Origin: MTP4 sp052056915
GTDB taxonomy: Archaea > Halobacteriota > Methanosarcinia > Methanosarcinales > Methanosarcinaceae
Reading direction: 5' to 3'
DNA: 64,000 bases
NCBI RefSeq assembly: GCF_052056915.1
Contig: NZ_CP195119.1
Span: forward strand, 2,914,001 to 2,978,000
In this document: positions 34,392 through 43,382 of the stretch, piece by piece
Numbering within the stretch: the first letter of the stretch is position 1
How the letters are laid out: every line of letters begins with the position of its first letter
Made by a program: the position numbers and the translations under genes
The notes under the pieces: generated by a model
What the model saw: the letters and a program-made list of their open reading frames with translations, nothing else
Told to the model about the DNA's origin: nothing
Database searches by the model: none

Positions 34392-35756
34392 ATGAAAATT
34401 AGAACAGTACTCACAGTGGCTTTGCTGGTTATGTTAGTAGTTTCTGCACCAGTCTCGGCTGTAAAGCCTGAGGACCGAGATTGTATAAATAACCAGTTTG
34501 CAGGGTTTAACCCTTTTATCGGGTTGGGAATTTCCTACATACCATCTGTATTTGCGGTTTTAGAGTTCTATCAAACTTTAACTGAAGATAATAGAATAGG
34601 CATTGTTTGTGACGATGTGGCAAAATATAGAGTTAAGATAAATGTTGGACCCGGGGAATATGACCGCATAATTCTTACCAACTATGTCAGGGAGACAGGC
34701 CCCTGGCAAAGCAGGGCAAATCAGAATTTAATAATCCTGCCGGGGCAGTCTTTAACTGAGAGCTTCTATTCTGAAATGGCGATATACTATGCCCGGGAGG
34801 GATACTGTGTATACGTCCTGGATCGGAGAGAAACAAATGTCCCGGTGACTGAAACTGATTTCAGTTGCATGGCAAACTGGACCGTCGATGAATACCTGAA
34901 TGACACATATTACGGTGTCGCAGTATCAAGAATCCACACAGCTCTCCTGAATAATAATTTCAATAATAATTTCGATAACAATAAAAATCATTTCAGTTAC
35001 AATAAGCTTGCAGAAAAGGTAGAGGTCGCGGCAATAGGGCATAGCCACGGGGCGTTGATTCTTACCGCTTACGAGGCAAGTGAATACGACGATTTGTTCC
35101 TGGGTGGGGTTGATAAGGTTGTGCCTGTTGAGATTATCATCAAGTACGACCCCGCATTTCCGGAGTTGATACAGACGCAGGCACTGCAATTTGAGGACAT
35201 TTCCGAAAAGATGGAAAATGGAACGTATAACGCTGACAATATGGGCAGAATGATGCAGCTTGCCTCCCTGGCTTCCTCAGATCCCGAAGCCGAATCTCCC
35301 GTTCAGCCAGGGCTTACGAACAGGCAGGTCTTCAGGCTTATGGCCAGCCAGACATACATGTTCAGTGCATACCCCTATACCCCGGATTACCACTACTGGA
35401 GCGGGGACCTTGGCGGGCTCTATTACGTTGATGAAAACCGTGTGCTCAGCGCAGCTCTGGCCGGAGGAGCGGTTCCTTATGCTCCAATAAATCTGGACCT
35501 TTATATGGCCGGTTTAATGGGCAATGTGGACGGATACGAAATTGATTCTTCCGGAGTTGACTCCCCGCTGCTTTATGTCGGACTCGGGGGCGGTTTTGGA
35601 AATTATGGCTCCTGGTGGTACGAAAACGAGGTTGGGAAAACAAATAAGAAGGTTTCATCCATAATCTGGAATGACCAGGGGCACGGCAGTATAGCGCTTG
35701 ACTACAATTCTCCCGAGTTGTGGTCAGAGATTAATTGCTGGCTGGAAAGCAATTGA
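34392..35756 (+). CDS. Secreted alpha/beta hydrolase
   Basis: 454 aa from the ATG at 34392 with AAGGTG upstream. The signal peptide ends near SAPVSA. The nucleophile elbow IGHSHGA (G-x-S-x-G) and the late histidine in WNDQGHGSIAL fit an alpha/beta-hydrolase Ser-His-Asp triad; the EGYCVYVLDRRE stretch earlier is the usual strand before the active site. An Asn-rich tract (LLNNNFNNNFDNNKN) is encoded by repeated AATAATTTC triplets. It probably acts outside the membrane on an ester or similar substrate; substrate unknown. Confidence 0.75.
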   Translation: MKIRTVLTVALLVMLVVSAPVSAVKPEDRDCINNQFAGFNPFIGLGISYIPSVFAVLEFYQTLTEDNRIGIVCDDVAKYRVKINVGPGEYDRIILTNYVRETGPWQSRANQNLIILPGQSLTESFYSEMAIYYAREGYCVYVLDRRETNVPVTETDFSCMANWTVDEYLNDTYYGVAVSRIHTALLNNNFNNNFDNNKNHFSYNKLAEKVEVAAIGHSHGALILTAYEASEYDDLFLGGVDKVVPVEIIIKYDPAFPELIQTQALQFEDISEKMENGTYNADNMGRMMQLASLASSDPEAESPVQPGLTNRQVFRLMASQTYMFSAYPYTPDYHYWSGDLGGLYYVDENRVLSAALAGGAVPYAPINLDLYMAGLMGNVDGYEIDSSGVDSPLLYVGLGGGFGNYGSWWYENEVGKTNKKVSSIIWNDQGHGSIALDYNSPELWSEINCWLESN

Positions 35757-35910
35757 ACCGGATTGCTGGCATGGTGGGACTGAAAAATAAGAGATAATGA
35801 ATTGAGTTTTCCACTTTCAATCAGTTCATATTATTCAGAATATTCAGAAACAACCTGAATTGCCTTTTCTTAACATTTTTGTCCACTGTTTCTCCCAAAA
35901 ATAGAAACGG

Positions 35911-36615
35911 TCAATAATAGATCATAGGCCAGATCACATGCCACAGGCTATAATCAGTAAGCCTCCAGACCACCGGGGACAGGAAGCCGTATTTCCGGAA
36001 AAGGGTAATTGGGATCAGGTTTCCGGCAAATATGAAGATGAAGAGCCCTGCTCCGAAAACCATGTCTGTCAGCATTCCCATCTGGTACATACCCGTTATT
36101 TGCATGACCGGTTCCCACAAACTTGCAAGGAGGGCAGCAGCTACAAAAACCTCATTCTGCCGTTTTCCTTTCAGGAGGATATTTGAGATAAACCAGACCA
36201 GAAATACTGTGGGTATAAGGTGATAGAGAATTTCAAGGAAGATCCCCCCACTTACATATACGGGGATGGAATATGGAAACGGCACATGGATATTGGGCAG
36301 GGTCATTGCCAGGCCGACAAGGATCTCTATTATGGCAAAAGCGATGCCCAGGAGGACAGGATACAAAAACCGCTCTTTGTTTGAGATCTTTTTGTCCATG
36401 ATGTCCGGAAAACCGGTCTTCCCGGCCAGTTTCATGGCAATAAAACCGAAAACTGCTGCCGGGATTATTGCTTCCCAGGTTCCGGCCCAGTTTTGTACAA
36501 TAAAATGGTCGACTCCCAGGTATGTCCAGACAGCTTTTCCAAGCAGCATTAATGAGACGAGGGTCAGGAAGGTCCTGTCAGACTTCGAAATTCTGTCTAC
36601 AGTCCGTTTATCCAC
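35911..36615 (-). CDS. Polytopic membrane protein
   Basis: 234 aa with about six to seven hydrophobic helices (for example WEAIIPAAVFGFIAM, FLYPVLLGIAFAIIEILVGLAM, IFLEILYHLIPTVFLVWFI, VFGAGLFIFIFAGNLIPIT). The arrangement with IIEIL and EILYHLIP recalls CPBP/Abi-type intramembrane proteases, but the EExxxR and FxxxH motifs are not clearly there. Function unknown. Confidence 0.65.
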   Translation of the reverse strand: MDKRTVDRISKSDRTFLTLVSLMLLGKAVWTYLGVDHFIVQNWAGTWEAIIPAAVFGFIAMKLAGKTGFPDIMDKKISNKERFLYPVLLGIAFAIIEILVGLAMTLPNIHVPFPYSIPVYVSGGIFLEILYHLIPTVFLVWFISNILLKGKRQNEVFVAAALLASLWEPVMQITGMYQMGMLTDMVFGAGLFIFIFAGNLIPITLFRKYGFLSPVVWRLTDYSLWHVIWPMIYY

Positions 36616-36719
36616 AATATTATTTTTGTTAGAAACTTTTACATAAAGGTATCTGCCAGAGTTCTACAGCAACTCCCCAGATTGCGGACCTTTCACGTTT
36701 TGGAAGGATTGCGAACAGG

Positions 36720-37677
36720 TTAATAATTCGATTTTCCTACCATATCCACAGCTTTGTCTATCAGGTATTCCCGGTGTTTCGGGTCCTTACTTCTCCAGGC
36801 GACCCTCAAAAGGCCGTAGCTCATGTAGAGGGGGAGGACCTTTTTTATCCGGCGGTATTCTTTTTCGTCCCGGCTGTAGCTGCGGAGGAAGCGTTTGATG
36901 TGAGGAATGGATGCACGAGCCGAGCCTTTCCGGGCGAAATGGTGGAAAACTTCGGCGCAGAGGATTCCCAGGTCATGGACACAATGCCCGTGTTTTGTAG
37001 CCAGTTCGAGGTCTATGGCATAGGGTTTGCCCCTATGGAAAAGGTAGTTTGCAGGGGTTGCATCGTGGTGGACCAGGCAGCCGTGCTTTGTATCCAGGAG
37101 AGGGCAATTCTTCCATTTTTCAAGCCTTTGTTCGTACCGTTTCCTGGTGGAACTGCGCAGAGGCATCCGGTTCAGGATGCTCCGGATTTTTGCAAATTCC
37201 TTTTCTTTTTCGTAGTGGTTCTGTGTATTCCTGTGGAGTTTACGCAGGAGCCGGGCTATATCCTTCAGTTTTTTGTCCAGGTCTTTTTCCCTTTTCAGAT
37301 ACCAGGAAAAGGGTTTTCCCGGTATGTACTCGGTTACGAGCACGCAGTCGAAATGGGCGTTTGTTGCAATCGGGTGTGGAATCTCTATTATTTTTTCAAG
37401 CTTCTTGAGTTTGTAATACTCGTTCAGCATGGCTTTTTTGGTGTCATACTTTTTTATTTTCCCTGTTGGTTTTGCAAGGAATTTCGCAATAACACTGAAG
37501 CCTTCTCCCTCAAACTCATATCTGCAGACCCTGTGGGACGCAGGCCTGATCCTGAACTCACGGATGTTACAGTTTTTATTCCGTATCCTGTGCCCCTCTA
37601 CACTGACCAGCCAATCCCTGAAGGAATTGCCCTGCTTCAGCTTTCTTACGTACTCCTGAGAAATACAACCCCCCCAT
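36720..37677 (-). CDS. APH-like small-molecule phosphotransferase with disrupted start
   Basis: The stretch 36720-37430 encodes 236 aa with Brenner-type kinase motifs VHHDATPANYLF (catalytic loop) and AIDLELATK (metal-binding loop), as in aminoglycoside/choline-kinase-like phosphotransferases. The same frame continues upstream of the ATG at 37430 for more than 80 codons and encodes missing parts of the fold, including EGFSVIAKFLAKPTG with the likely ATP-binding lysine. That extension has no ATG, GTG or TTG start before a TAG near 37694. An ATG at 37677 followed by seven G residues would join this frame if the tract had six. So the gene is phase-variable, frameshifted, or mis-sequenced at 37669-37675. 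Confidence 0.6.
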
Positions 37678-38299
37678 AAAGCAGGAATCTAGAACCAAGT
37701 TTTTGATTTTTATCGGTCGATTCAAGCATTTTTTAATTTTCAGCCGGAAATTCAGCTTTTGAAATAGGGTGTATAAAAGTAAAGCAACAACAGCCACGAT
37801 TACAAAATAGGTTCTCTATAATTATTTGTCTAAAATTTTTATTTGAAATTTCCCTTCCCCCAGTTGTCCCACAAACTCATGATACTAGATGATCTCAAAC
37901 TATTAAAATTATGTCCTGTTTATAATTATTTTCCTTAAGTCCACCTGTATGCCATATTTAATAATTCAAGGGGCCTCTTGCTGGTTGCAAATAAATGATC
38001 TGCACATGGATGAGCCAGAGAGCCCAGCGTTTCAAAAATAAACCTGTTCCTTTTTGAGTGTTATATTTTTTAATCAATTTTGCTTTCGCCAGATTGTCAT
38101 AGGGCTTTTTTCCCATTATGCCCCTCGCAGCAAAATTCGCACTCTGAAAGGGGTATTTCATCCCTAATCCCTGAAGGCAGCCCTGAAAATGGCCTGTTTC
38201 TCCAATTTTGCAAAACATTATTAAAATATATGTTTTCGTTTTCTCACTGTTCCTGCTTCCATGCAAACTCTTATATTTTGAACAGATCAATTTCATATA
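37678..38299. other. Intergenic, no gene seen
   Basis: AT-rich on the left; 37958-38230 holds weak ORFs on both strands without ribosome sites. A TATA-like CTTATATTTT (38271-38280) lies about 25 nt upstream of the next small gene. Confidence 0.4.
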
Positions 38300-38488
38300 A
38301 TGGATTTTCTAATAGTCGTTTCAATAATTGCAGCCCTTCTGATTGTCATCGGAATTGGGGTTTTTCTGTATTTTTACCGAAACTTATCCGAAGAAGAAAT
38401 AAGGCTGAAGAAGAGACTGGCTCTCGTTACTTTAAAACTTTTGATTATAGGTCTCCTGATCTTCCTGGCTCTGGTCTTTCAAAGATAA
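38300..38488 (+). CDS. Small two-helix membrane protein
   Basis: 62 aa: two hydrophobic helices (FLIVVSIIAALLIVIGIGVFLYF and ALVTLKLLIIGLLIFLALVF) joined by a charged loop (RNLSEEEIRLKKRL). A TATA element sits about 25 nt upstream of the ATG with no ribosome site, consistent with a leaderless mRNA. Family not recognised. Confidence 0.6.
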   Translation: MDFLIVVSIIAALLIVIGIGVFLYFYRNLSEEEIRLKKRLALVTLKLLIIGLLIFLALVFQR

Positions 38489-38883
38489 GTGGGCAGGCTG
38501 GGATTCAGGATTTTTTACTCCCTTTCCTCTCAGTTTTTTATTTCCTTTCCGTTCCTGATTTTCCTTTTTTCCCTTTTGATTTGCTTATTTCCGGACAGGG
38601 TCCCTATTTTTTACATATCTACTTCGCCTTCGTGTCCCAGATGCTCTTTGTTGGTCTTTTTTTGCCTATTTATATCTCCTTGCGATGCTCCGTTCACGGT
38701 CATGTCGTCAATTATCTTGTCAGCGATTTGCTTGCGCTTTTTGTCCATTTCCTTATCTTTATTTCCGGTCATTTTATTCCTCCTTTATTTCTCGGTATTG
38801 TTGTGGGTGTCGTTTCGGCTATCGTTTCGGCTATCGCTGCAGCCATCGTTGCGGATTTCTTTTGTTTATCGTTGTAGATCTTC
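38489..38883. other. Pyrimidine-rich intergenic region
   Basis: Rich in T and C, with a short 12-bp repeat GTTTCGGCTATC (about three copies, 38812-38850). No supported gene. Confidence 0.4.
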
Positions 38884-39702
38884 TTACGGTACGTACTTTT
38901 CCAGATTCCACCGGGAAACTGCCTGTTCCTTAAAGCCTTTGTAAGCTTTACGAAATTCATCATGGGTAAAGACCGTTACTTTGTGTTTGGAAGAAGAAGC
39001 CCAGATCCAGTACGGCGTATTGTCCCCCGTTTTTTTCCTGTATCGGCCCAGAAAAATAGTTGTGTGAGGCAGATTTTTTATTATGCACATATCCCCCGGC
39101 TTCAGTTCGAGGCAGGGGTCTGTCATATCGGAGGGCCTGACCGATGTTTTGACCCTTTCGGTGTACGGGTATTTTCCCGTGTATTTTCCAAGGTTAAGGG
39201 CGTTTGTATCCGGAATCAGGGTGTTATCGTGATAGATGATTTCCAGGGCGTCCCGTATAGCCTCAATCGAAAGGGCGGAACAGTCTATAGCGTTTCCTTT
39301 CATCCAGACATTCCAGCCTTTTTCGAAGCCGTCGTTGTAGATTATATGAAGCATGTCATCGATCCCGGTGCGCTTGCCCTGAGCGCCCATTACGAAGTCC
39401 GTGCCGTCATACATGAGCAGGCGGTTTATGTATGCCTCCATTACCAGTGAATAAATCACGGCTTTATCAGGATGGTGATAGGAACAGACCGGTGCAAAGC
39501 CTCCGCTTCCGTCTTCTATAAGGAAATACCGGCCTTTTGAGGGGCATAAGGGTATTGACCTGAGGTAAGCCGGGACCAGTATGTGGACTGATTGCCAGCC
39601 TGTCGACTGGTAGTCGTCGAGTGCCTCCTCCATATCGGCCATAACTAAAGCCGTCTCAATTGAACGCATATTTCGAGAGCAGATAGGTTTTGAAATGTCC
39701 AT
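38884..39702 (-). CDS. Hypothetical protein, possible NlpC/P60-like fold
   Basis: 272 aa, no signal peptide. GNAIDCSALSIEAIRDAL (about 138-155) resembles the catalytic-cysteine helix of NlpC/P60 peptidases, and LKPGDMCIIKNLPHTTIFLG (about 200-219) resembles the following strand with the catalytic His. If correct it is a papain-like amidase or transferase. The N-terminal ~130 residues (ALVMADMEEALDDYQSTGW...) are of unknown family. Methanosarcina lack peptidoglycan, so a substrate is not obvious. The fold call is tentative. Confidence 0.55.
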   Translation of the reverse strand: MDISKPICSRNMRSIETALVMADMEEALDDYQSTGWQSVHILVPAYLRSIPLCPSKGRYFLIEDGSGGFAPVCSYHHPDKAVIYSLVMEAYINRLLMYDGTDFVMGAQGKRTGIDDMLHIIYNDGFEKGWNVWMKGNAIDCSALSIEAIRDALEIIYHDNTLIPDTNALNLGKYTGKYPYTERVKTSVRPSDMTDPCLELKPGDMCIIKNLPHTTIFLGRYRKKTGDNTPYWIWASSSKHKVTVFTHDEFRKAYKGFKEQAVSRWNLEKYVP

Positions 39703-39974
39703 TGTGCTTCGACATCCTGGTATTTTGATTTCTTACGGTGGGGGAATTTTCGCTTAGGGAATTAATGATAAAAAAACGAATCCAACATTCTTCTTTTTTT
39801 AGAACACTATTCTTCTTTCATTTATTACAATATATTTATTTCTATTAAGTCTCTTAACTCTGGTGTCACCCGTAGATTACTACTTTTTATATTCAGTATG
39901 ACTTGCTGGTATTGTTAAAAGTGTGCCGAATATTTTTCAAAAAAGTTAATAAAGCCCCTATGTAAAATATAGGG

Positions 39975-40724
39975 ATGGAAATGACAGTCCCGGGGCAGGA
40001 ACCAGAAAAAGAATCCGGAAGAAAATCCGCTAGGGACAACGAAGGCTGGGTTTACCGGAGCATAGGTTTCCTGATACTTTTACTGTTCTTTAAAACCTGG
40101 AGAATCCTGGACGAAAGCTGGAATTCCCTTGACCAGCTGCCTCTATACGTTTACTTTGGAGTCCTTGCCGTCTACCTGCTGGCAGAAAGAATCTCATACC
40201 GGGGATTGGGTAATGGGCCGGACAATACGGGAAAACAGACGAAGAAATGGACCAGATACCTGCTTTTACTTTTCTGGTGGCCGCTGTTAATTCTGCCGAT
40301 TCTGGAATACAGTCTGGTTTCAGAGCTCAGCCTGTTTTCTGAATACGGTTTCTATCCGAACTACAGTCTTGTCGTTGCAGTTGCAGGTCTGGCACTAACC
40401 CTATTCGGTACGGGCCTGAGAGCCTGGGGTTTATGGTCCCTGGGAAAATATTTCTCGGCTCATATCGAGATCCGGGACGGTCACGAACTGGTCGAAACAG
40501 GACCTTACAGGTTTATCAGGCATCCGGCTTATGCAGGTAACATTTTGCAGGCGGTGGGGATTCCCCTTATCCTGAACGCTTACTTTTCCCTTTCCGTTTC
40601 GGCGGTCCTGATTCTCCTTTTCTTATACCGACTTATACTGGAAGAAGAGGTTTTGAGCCGGGAAGTTAAAGGTTATAAGGATTACTTAAAAAGGACATAC
40701 AGGCTCATACCTAAAATATGGTAA
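39975..40724 (+). CDS. Isoprenylcysteine methyltransferase-like membrane protein
   Basis: 249 aa with about five to six transmembrane helices. The C-terminal half has the ICMT/PEMT signature: HIEIRDGHELVETGPYRFIRHPAYAG (about 172-197) and the EEEVLSREVKGYKDYLKRTYRLIP tail, which bind SAM in this family. It probably methylates a membrane lipid, quinone-like compound or protein carboxylate; substrate not readable. The start is the ATG at 39975; a second in-frame ATG is two codons on. Confidence 0.8.
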   Translation: MEMTVPGQEPEKESGRKSARDNEGWVYRSIGFLILLLFFKTWRILDESWNSLDQLPLYVYFGVLAVYLLAERISYRGLGNGPDNTGKQTKKWTRYLLLLFWWPLLILPILEYSLVSELSLFSEYGFYPNYSLVVAVAGLALTLFGTGLRAWGLWSLGKYFSAHIEIRDGHELVETGPYRFIRHPAYAGNILQAVGIPLILNAYFSLSVSAVLILLFLYRLILEEEVLSREVKGYKDYLKRTYRLIPKIW

Positions 40725-40831
40725 CCGGTAACCGGCAATTCGGAACCTGATTTTTGGGCAGTGGCAGATCAATAAGTGGCAGGTCAAGTATACAGTCAAG
40801 TACATAATGCATCAACTTCATAAAAAAGTCT

Positions 40832-41020
40832 ATGACTGAAAACATAAACGTTCTGGCAATAACGATTTCTTTGATGGGAATTGCTTTCATGCTGCACTTT
40901 TCCGCCACGAAGTATTATTTTTTTGGCCAGGATCCCACGGGCTTCAGCATGGGAACTCTGGGCCTTATTTTTACTTTGCTAGCTGTCCTGTTAAGCGCTT
41001 ATAACGTGATTCGAAAATAA
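40832..41020 (+). CDS. Small two-helix membrane protein
   Basis: 62 aa with two hydrophobic segments (VLAITISLMGIAFMLHF and LGLIFTLLAVLLSAYNVI) around a short polar loop (KYYFFGQDPTGFS). Downstream of, and co-directional with, the ICMT-like gene (107 bp gap). Family not recognised. Confidence 0.55.
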   Translation: MTENINVLAITISLMGIAFMLHFSATKYYFFGQDPTGFSMGTLGLIFTLLAVLLSAYNVIRK

Positions 41021-41093
41021 ATGGATAAGTAATTGTGAAACTTCCCAATTTCTTTCATCTCTGTGCAGAAAAATTCTTTCACTCTTTTTCTGT

Positions 41094-41903
41094 TTAAGTG
41101 AGTTTTTCAGCCGTTACCTGCAGGGCAGAAGAAATGTCGTTCAAGCCTTTCAGGATTTTGTACCCTTTCTCGGTAATCATGTAATCTCCCCTTTCGTGCT
41201 GCTGCAGGATAAGTCCGCTTTCCGTCAGCTTCTGGAGGTGGAAGAGGAGGTTTCCGCCCCGCAGGCCGGTAAGTTCGGAGAATGCTGAAAAGCTCTTTGT
41301 TCCGAAGGCCACGGCTTTCAGGATTTCAAGGCGCTGGTTGTTGGCGACGGGTTCGACGATCTGGTTGATGACGGTGTCCGTTTCCAGGGTTGAAATATCC
41401 TGTTTCTGTTCCTGGTTATCCTCATAGATCCGCATGGAGCGCATCAGGTTTACCTGTTTTACAAAGAGGCCCGATACTTCGGAAAAGCAGCGTTCGCATT
41501 TGCTGTAAGGAGCTCCGGTCCTCATTTCTTCAATCTGCTTCCTTGTTTTCGAAACAAGGGTTTCGTCCACATTCTTCTGTTTTATGAGCCCTGCATTGTT
41601 CTGAAGGAGGGCTGTGAAAGAGGACCTGCAGTCCCCGTTTTCAGGGCATTTTTTGACCATGCCGCGGTCAAGCCCCGTATCAATATCTTCGAAAAGGTGA
41701 CTGAGAAGGACGTTGGAGTATTCGTTCCTGGAACTTTCCAGAGCTGACTCGAGGGTAACCCTGTTCGAGTGTTCCATAACTTTTTTTATGTCGTTGTGCA
41801 TCTCGGAAAGTTTTGTCCTGATAGCTTTCATTTCAGCTATTTCGGAACTTTTTAAGGTTCCGGAAGCTTCGGAGTGGACCTTTACCTTGCTGCTGTTTCC
41901 CAT
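41094..41903 (-). CDS. Winged-HTH transcription regulator with cysteine pairs
   Basis: 269 aa from the ATG at 41903 (GGGAA upstream); the frame is open a further 28 codons. A coiled, helical N-terminal half contains KKCPENGDC and SKCERC, cysteine pairs that could bind metal or respond to redox. The C-terminal winged-HTH reads RLEILKAVAFGTKSFSAFSELTGLRGGNLLFHLQKLTESGLI and ends in a wing ERGDYMITEKGY. No ligand can be read. Neighbours are a small zinc-ribbon protein and a rhodanese, divergently arranged. Confidence 0.75.
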   Translation of the reverse strand: MGNSSKVKVHSEASGTLKSSEIAEMKAIRTKLSEMHNDIKKVMEHSNRVTLESALESSRNEYSNVLLSHLFEDIDTGLDRGMVKKCPENGDCRSSFTALLQNNAGLIKQKNVDETLVSKTRKQIEEMRTGAPYSKCERCFSEVSGLFVKQVNLMRSMRIYEDNQEQKQDISTLETDTVINQIVEPVANNQRLEILKAVAFGTKSFSAFSELTGLRGGNLLFHLQKLTESGLILQQHERGDYMITEKGYKILKGLNDISSALQVTAEKLT

Positions 41904-42099
41904 GTTATAACAATTCCCTGTTTTATTTGATATAGTTTTTGTTGTAACCTTCAAGGTCATTTCTTTAATTAAATCTCCCGGGGGCACGGGACTGTATTAA
42001 GTATATTTTTATGCCGATTAAGTATATATCAATAACTGACTAATAGATGACATGAGGCATCTACTGCCTCTTCAGGTACGTAAAAGGGAGGTGAAATGA

Positions 42100-42222
42100 A
42101 TGGTAAAGTGCGGAATTTGTGGTGGAGAAGCTCCGAAACAGCCCTGCATCACTGAAGAAGGGAAATGCGACCTCTGCGGTAAAAAAGTAAAGCTTGCGGA
42201 AGAAGAAGAGAAGAAAGAATAA
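42100..42222 (+). CDS. Small zinc-ribbon-like protein (40 aa)
   Basis: A 40-codon gene starting at ATG 42100, 5 nt after a near-perfect GGAGGTGA. The protein has CGICGG at the N-terminus, a middle Cys (QPC) and CDLCGK, i.e. two C-x2-C knuckles, then an acidic/lysine tail (LAEEEEKKE). A zinc-binding mini-protein of unknown role. It is divergent from the Cys-containing HTH regulator and upstream of the rhodanese. Confidence 0.75.
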   Translation: MVKCGICGGEAPKQPCITEEGKCDLCGKKVKLAEEEEKKE

Positions 42223-42550
42223 AGGGAAATAGGAATAAAGAGAAGGTAAAATTAGGTAAAATAAGAGAGATTTAATTCCTTCTTTTTAGCAACCACACCA
42301 CAAGGAACTATGGATCTTCGAGCAGTACCTACCCCTCCAATAGTGAATTAATGACTTTTTACAAGTTGGGGGGGACTGCTCGCTTTTTCGGAATAACCGG
42401 AACAAAACCTGTTTTGATTAACAAATATTTTTTGATTTATTAACATTTTTTAATAGAAACCTTTTTTGATAAAAGAAACGCAGGTAAAAAGATAGCTTCA
42501 GATAAAAAGATAACTTTTCATATCTCAAACGTAACAATTGGGGGTCCAGT
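42223..42550. other. Intergenic with strong inverted repeat
   Basis: 328 bp. Main content is the hairpin at 42319-42382 and, near 42465-42515, a partially repeated AAAAGATA(G/A)CTT block upstream of the rhodanese gene. Confidence 0.5.
42319..42382. other. Inverted repeat / stem-loop
   Basis: Arms CGAGCAGT (42319-42326) and ACTGCTCG (42375-42382) pair perfectly. Inside them CCCCTCCAA (42332-42340) can pair with TTGGGGGGG (42366-42374). The right arm is followed by CTTTTTCGG. It could be a terminator, an RNA structure or an old terminal inverted repeat. Confidence 0.6.
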
Positions 42551-42994
42551 TTGAACAAACAGAATTTGACGTACCTCGTCCTTTTTTTCGTGATTTTGGG
42601 TGTAGTATTGATTTTTGTATCAAAGCCGGAAACCAGTCCGTCAGGATTTGAAACTGTGAGTGTGGACGAAGCCAGGGAAATGCTTGAAAAAGACGACTTT
42701 TTCCTGCTTGACGTCCGCACACCTGTCGAGTTCAACGAATCGCATATCGAAGGGGCAGTCCTGATCCCGCTTGAAAATGGCTATGGGTCAAATCTGGGTC
42801 CTGACCAGCTTTTAGAAGCCCGGATAAACGAAGTTCCCAAAGGTGAAAAGATACTTGTCTACTGCAGGACCGGGCGCAGAAGTGCTGTTGCGAGCCAGAT
42901 GCTGGCAGATGCCGGCTACACTGATGTTTATAACATGGGAGGAGGCATCAATGAATGGATGGCAGCAGGGTATCCTGTCGTAACCGGTCCTTGA
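42551..42994 (+). CDS. Membrane-anchored rhodanese-domain protein
   Basis: 147 aa with a TTG start (GGGGGTCC upstream). The N-terminal hydrophobic segment (YLVLFFVILGVVLIFV) is a signal anchor or uncleaved signal, so the domain faces outside. The rhodanese domain shows LLDVRTPVEFNESHIEGAVLIP (about 52-73) and the active-site loop VYCRTGRRS with catalytic Cys105. Likely sulfur transfer or persulfide handling. Lies between two tiny zinc-ribbon genes. Confidence 0.85.
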   Translation: MNKQNLTYLVLFFVILGVVLIFVSKPETSPSGFETVSVDEAREMLEKDDFFLLDVRTPVEFNESHIEGAVLIPLENGYGSNLGPDQLLEARINEVPKGEKILVYCRTGRRSAVASQMLADAGYTDVYNMGGGINEWMAAGYPVVTGP

Positions 42995-43194
42995 AGATTA
43001 TATATGGAGGCGATATTGAAGGAAGTCTCCGCCGTCACAATTCTTTTGTGGAAAAGAGTTCTACGTATGTGAAAATCTTCAGTCGGAAATTGCCCTTGGA
43101 TAACTATGCAAAGGTATTAATTGGAGAAGTATGAGTTATATTATGTGGGTTATTTGATTACAGAAGGTCCTGATAAAATCCCGAGGTAATAATT

Positions 43195-43350
43195 ATGTGT
43201 AGTGTTGGAGATTCTTTTGATATCGAGCTGGAAGGTAAGCTGGCACCTAAAAATTATGTATGCAAAGACTGTGACAATAAATTCAAAGGTATTGGCAAGA
43301 ATGTGAAGTGTCCTTCCTGCCAGTCTGCAAATGTAGAAGAATCCAAATAA
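43195..43350 (+). CDS. Small zinc-ribbon protein (51 aa)
   Basis: Starts at ATG 43195 with GAGGT 7 nt upstream. The protein has YVCKDCDNKFKG and KCPSCQS, a C-x2-C...C-x2-C zinc ribbon of rubredoxin/RNAP-like type, and an acidic tail. It is followed closely by the 165-aa gene at 43383. Function unknown. Confidence 0.75.
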   Translation: MCSVGDSFDIELEGKLAPKNYVCKDCDNKFKGIGKNVKCPSCQSANVEESK

Positions 43351-43382
43351 TCAACTGGATTTTTTAAATACTTTTTTTTACG

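Noticed and set aside
37576..37797. 73-codon minus-strand ORF reading through the G7 tract
   Set aside because: Its frame after the tract is not the kinase frame and shows no protein-like pattern. The kinase frame is the meaningful one.
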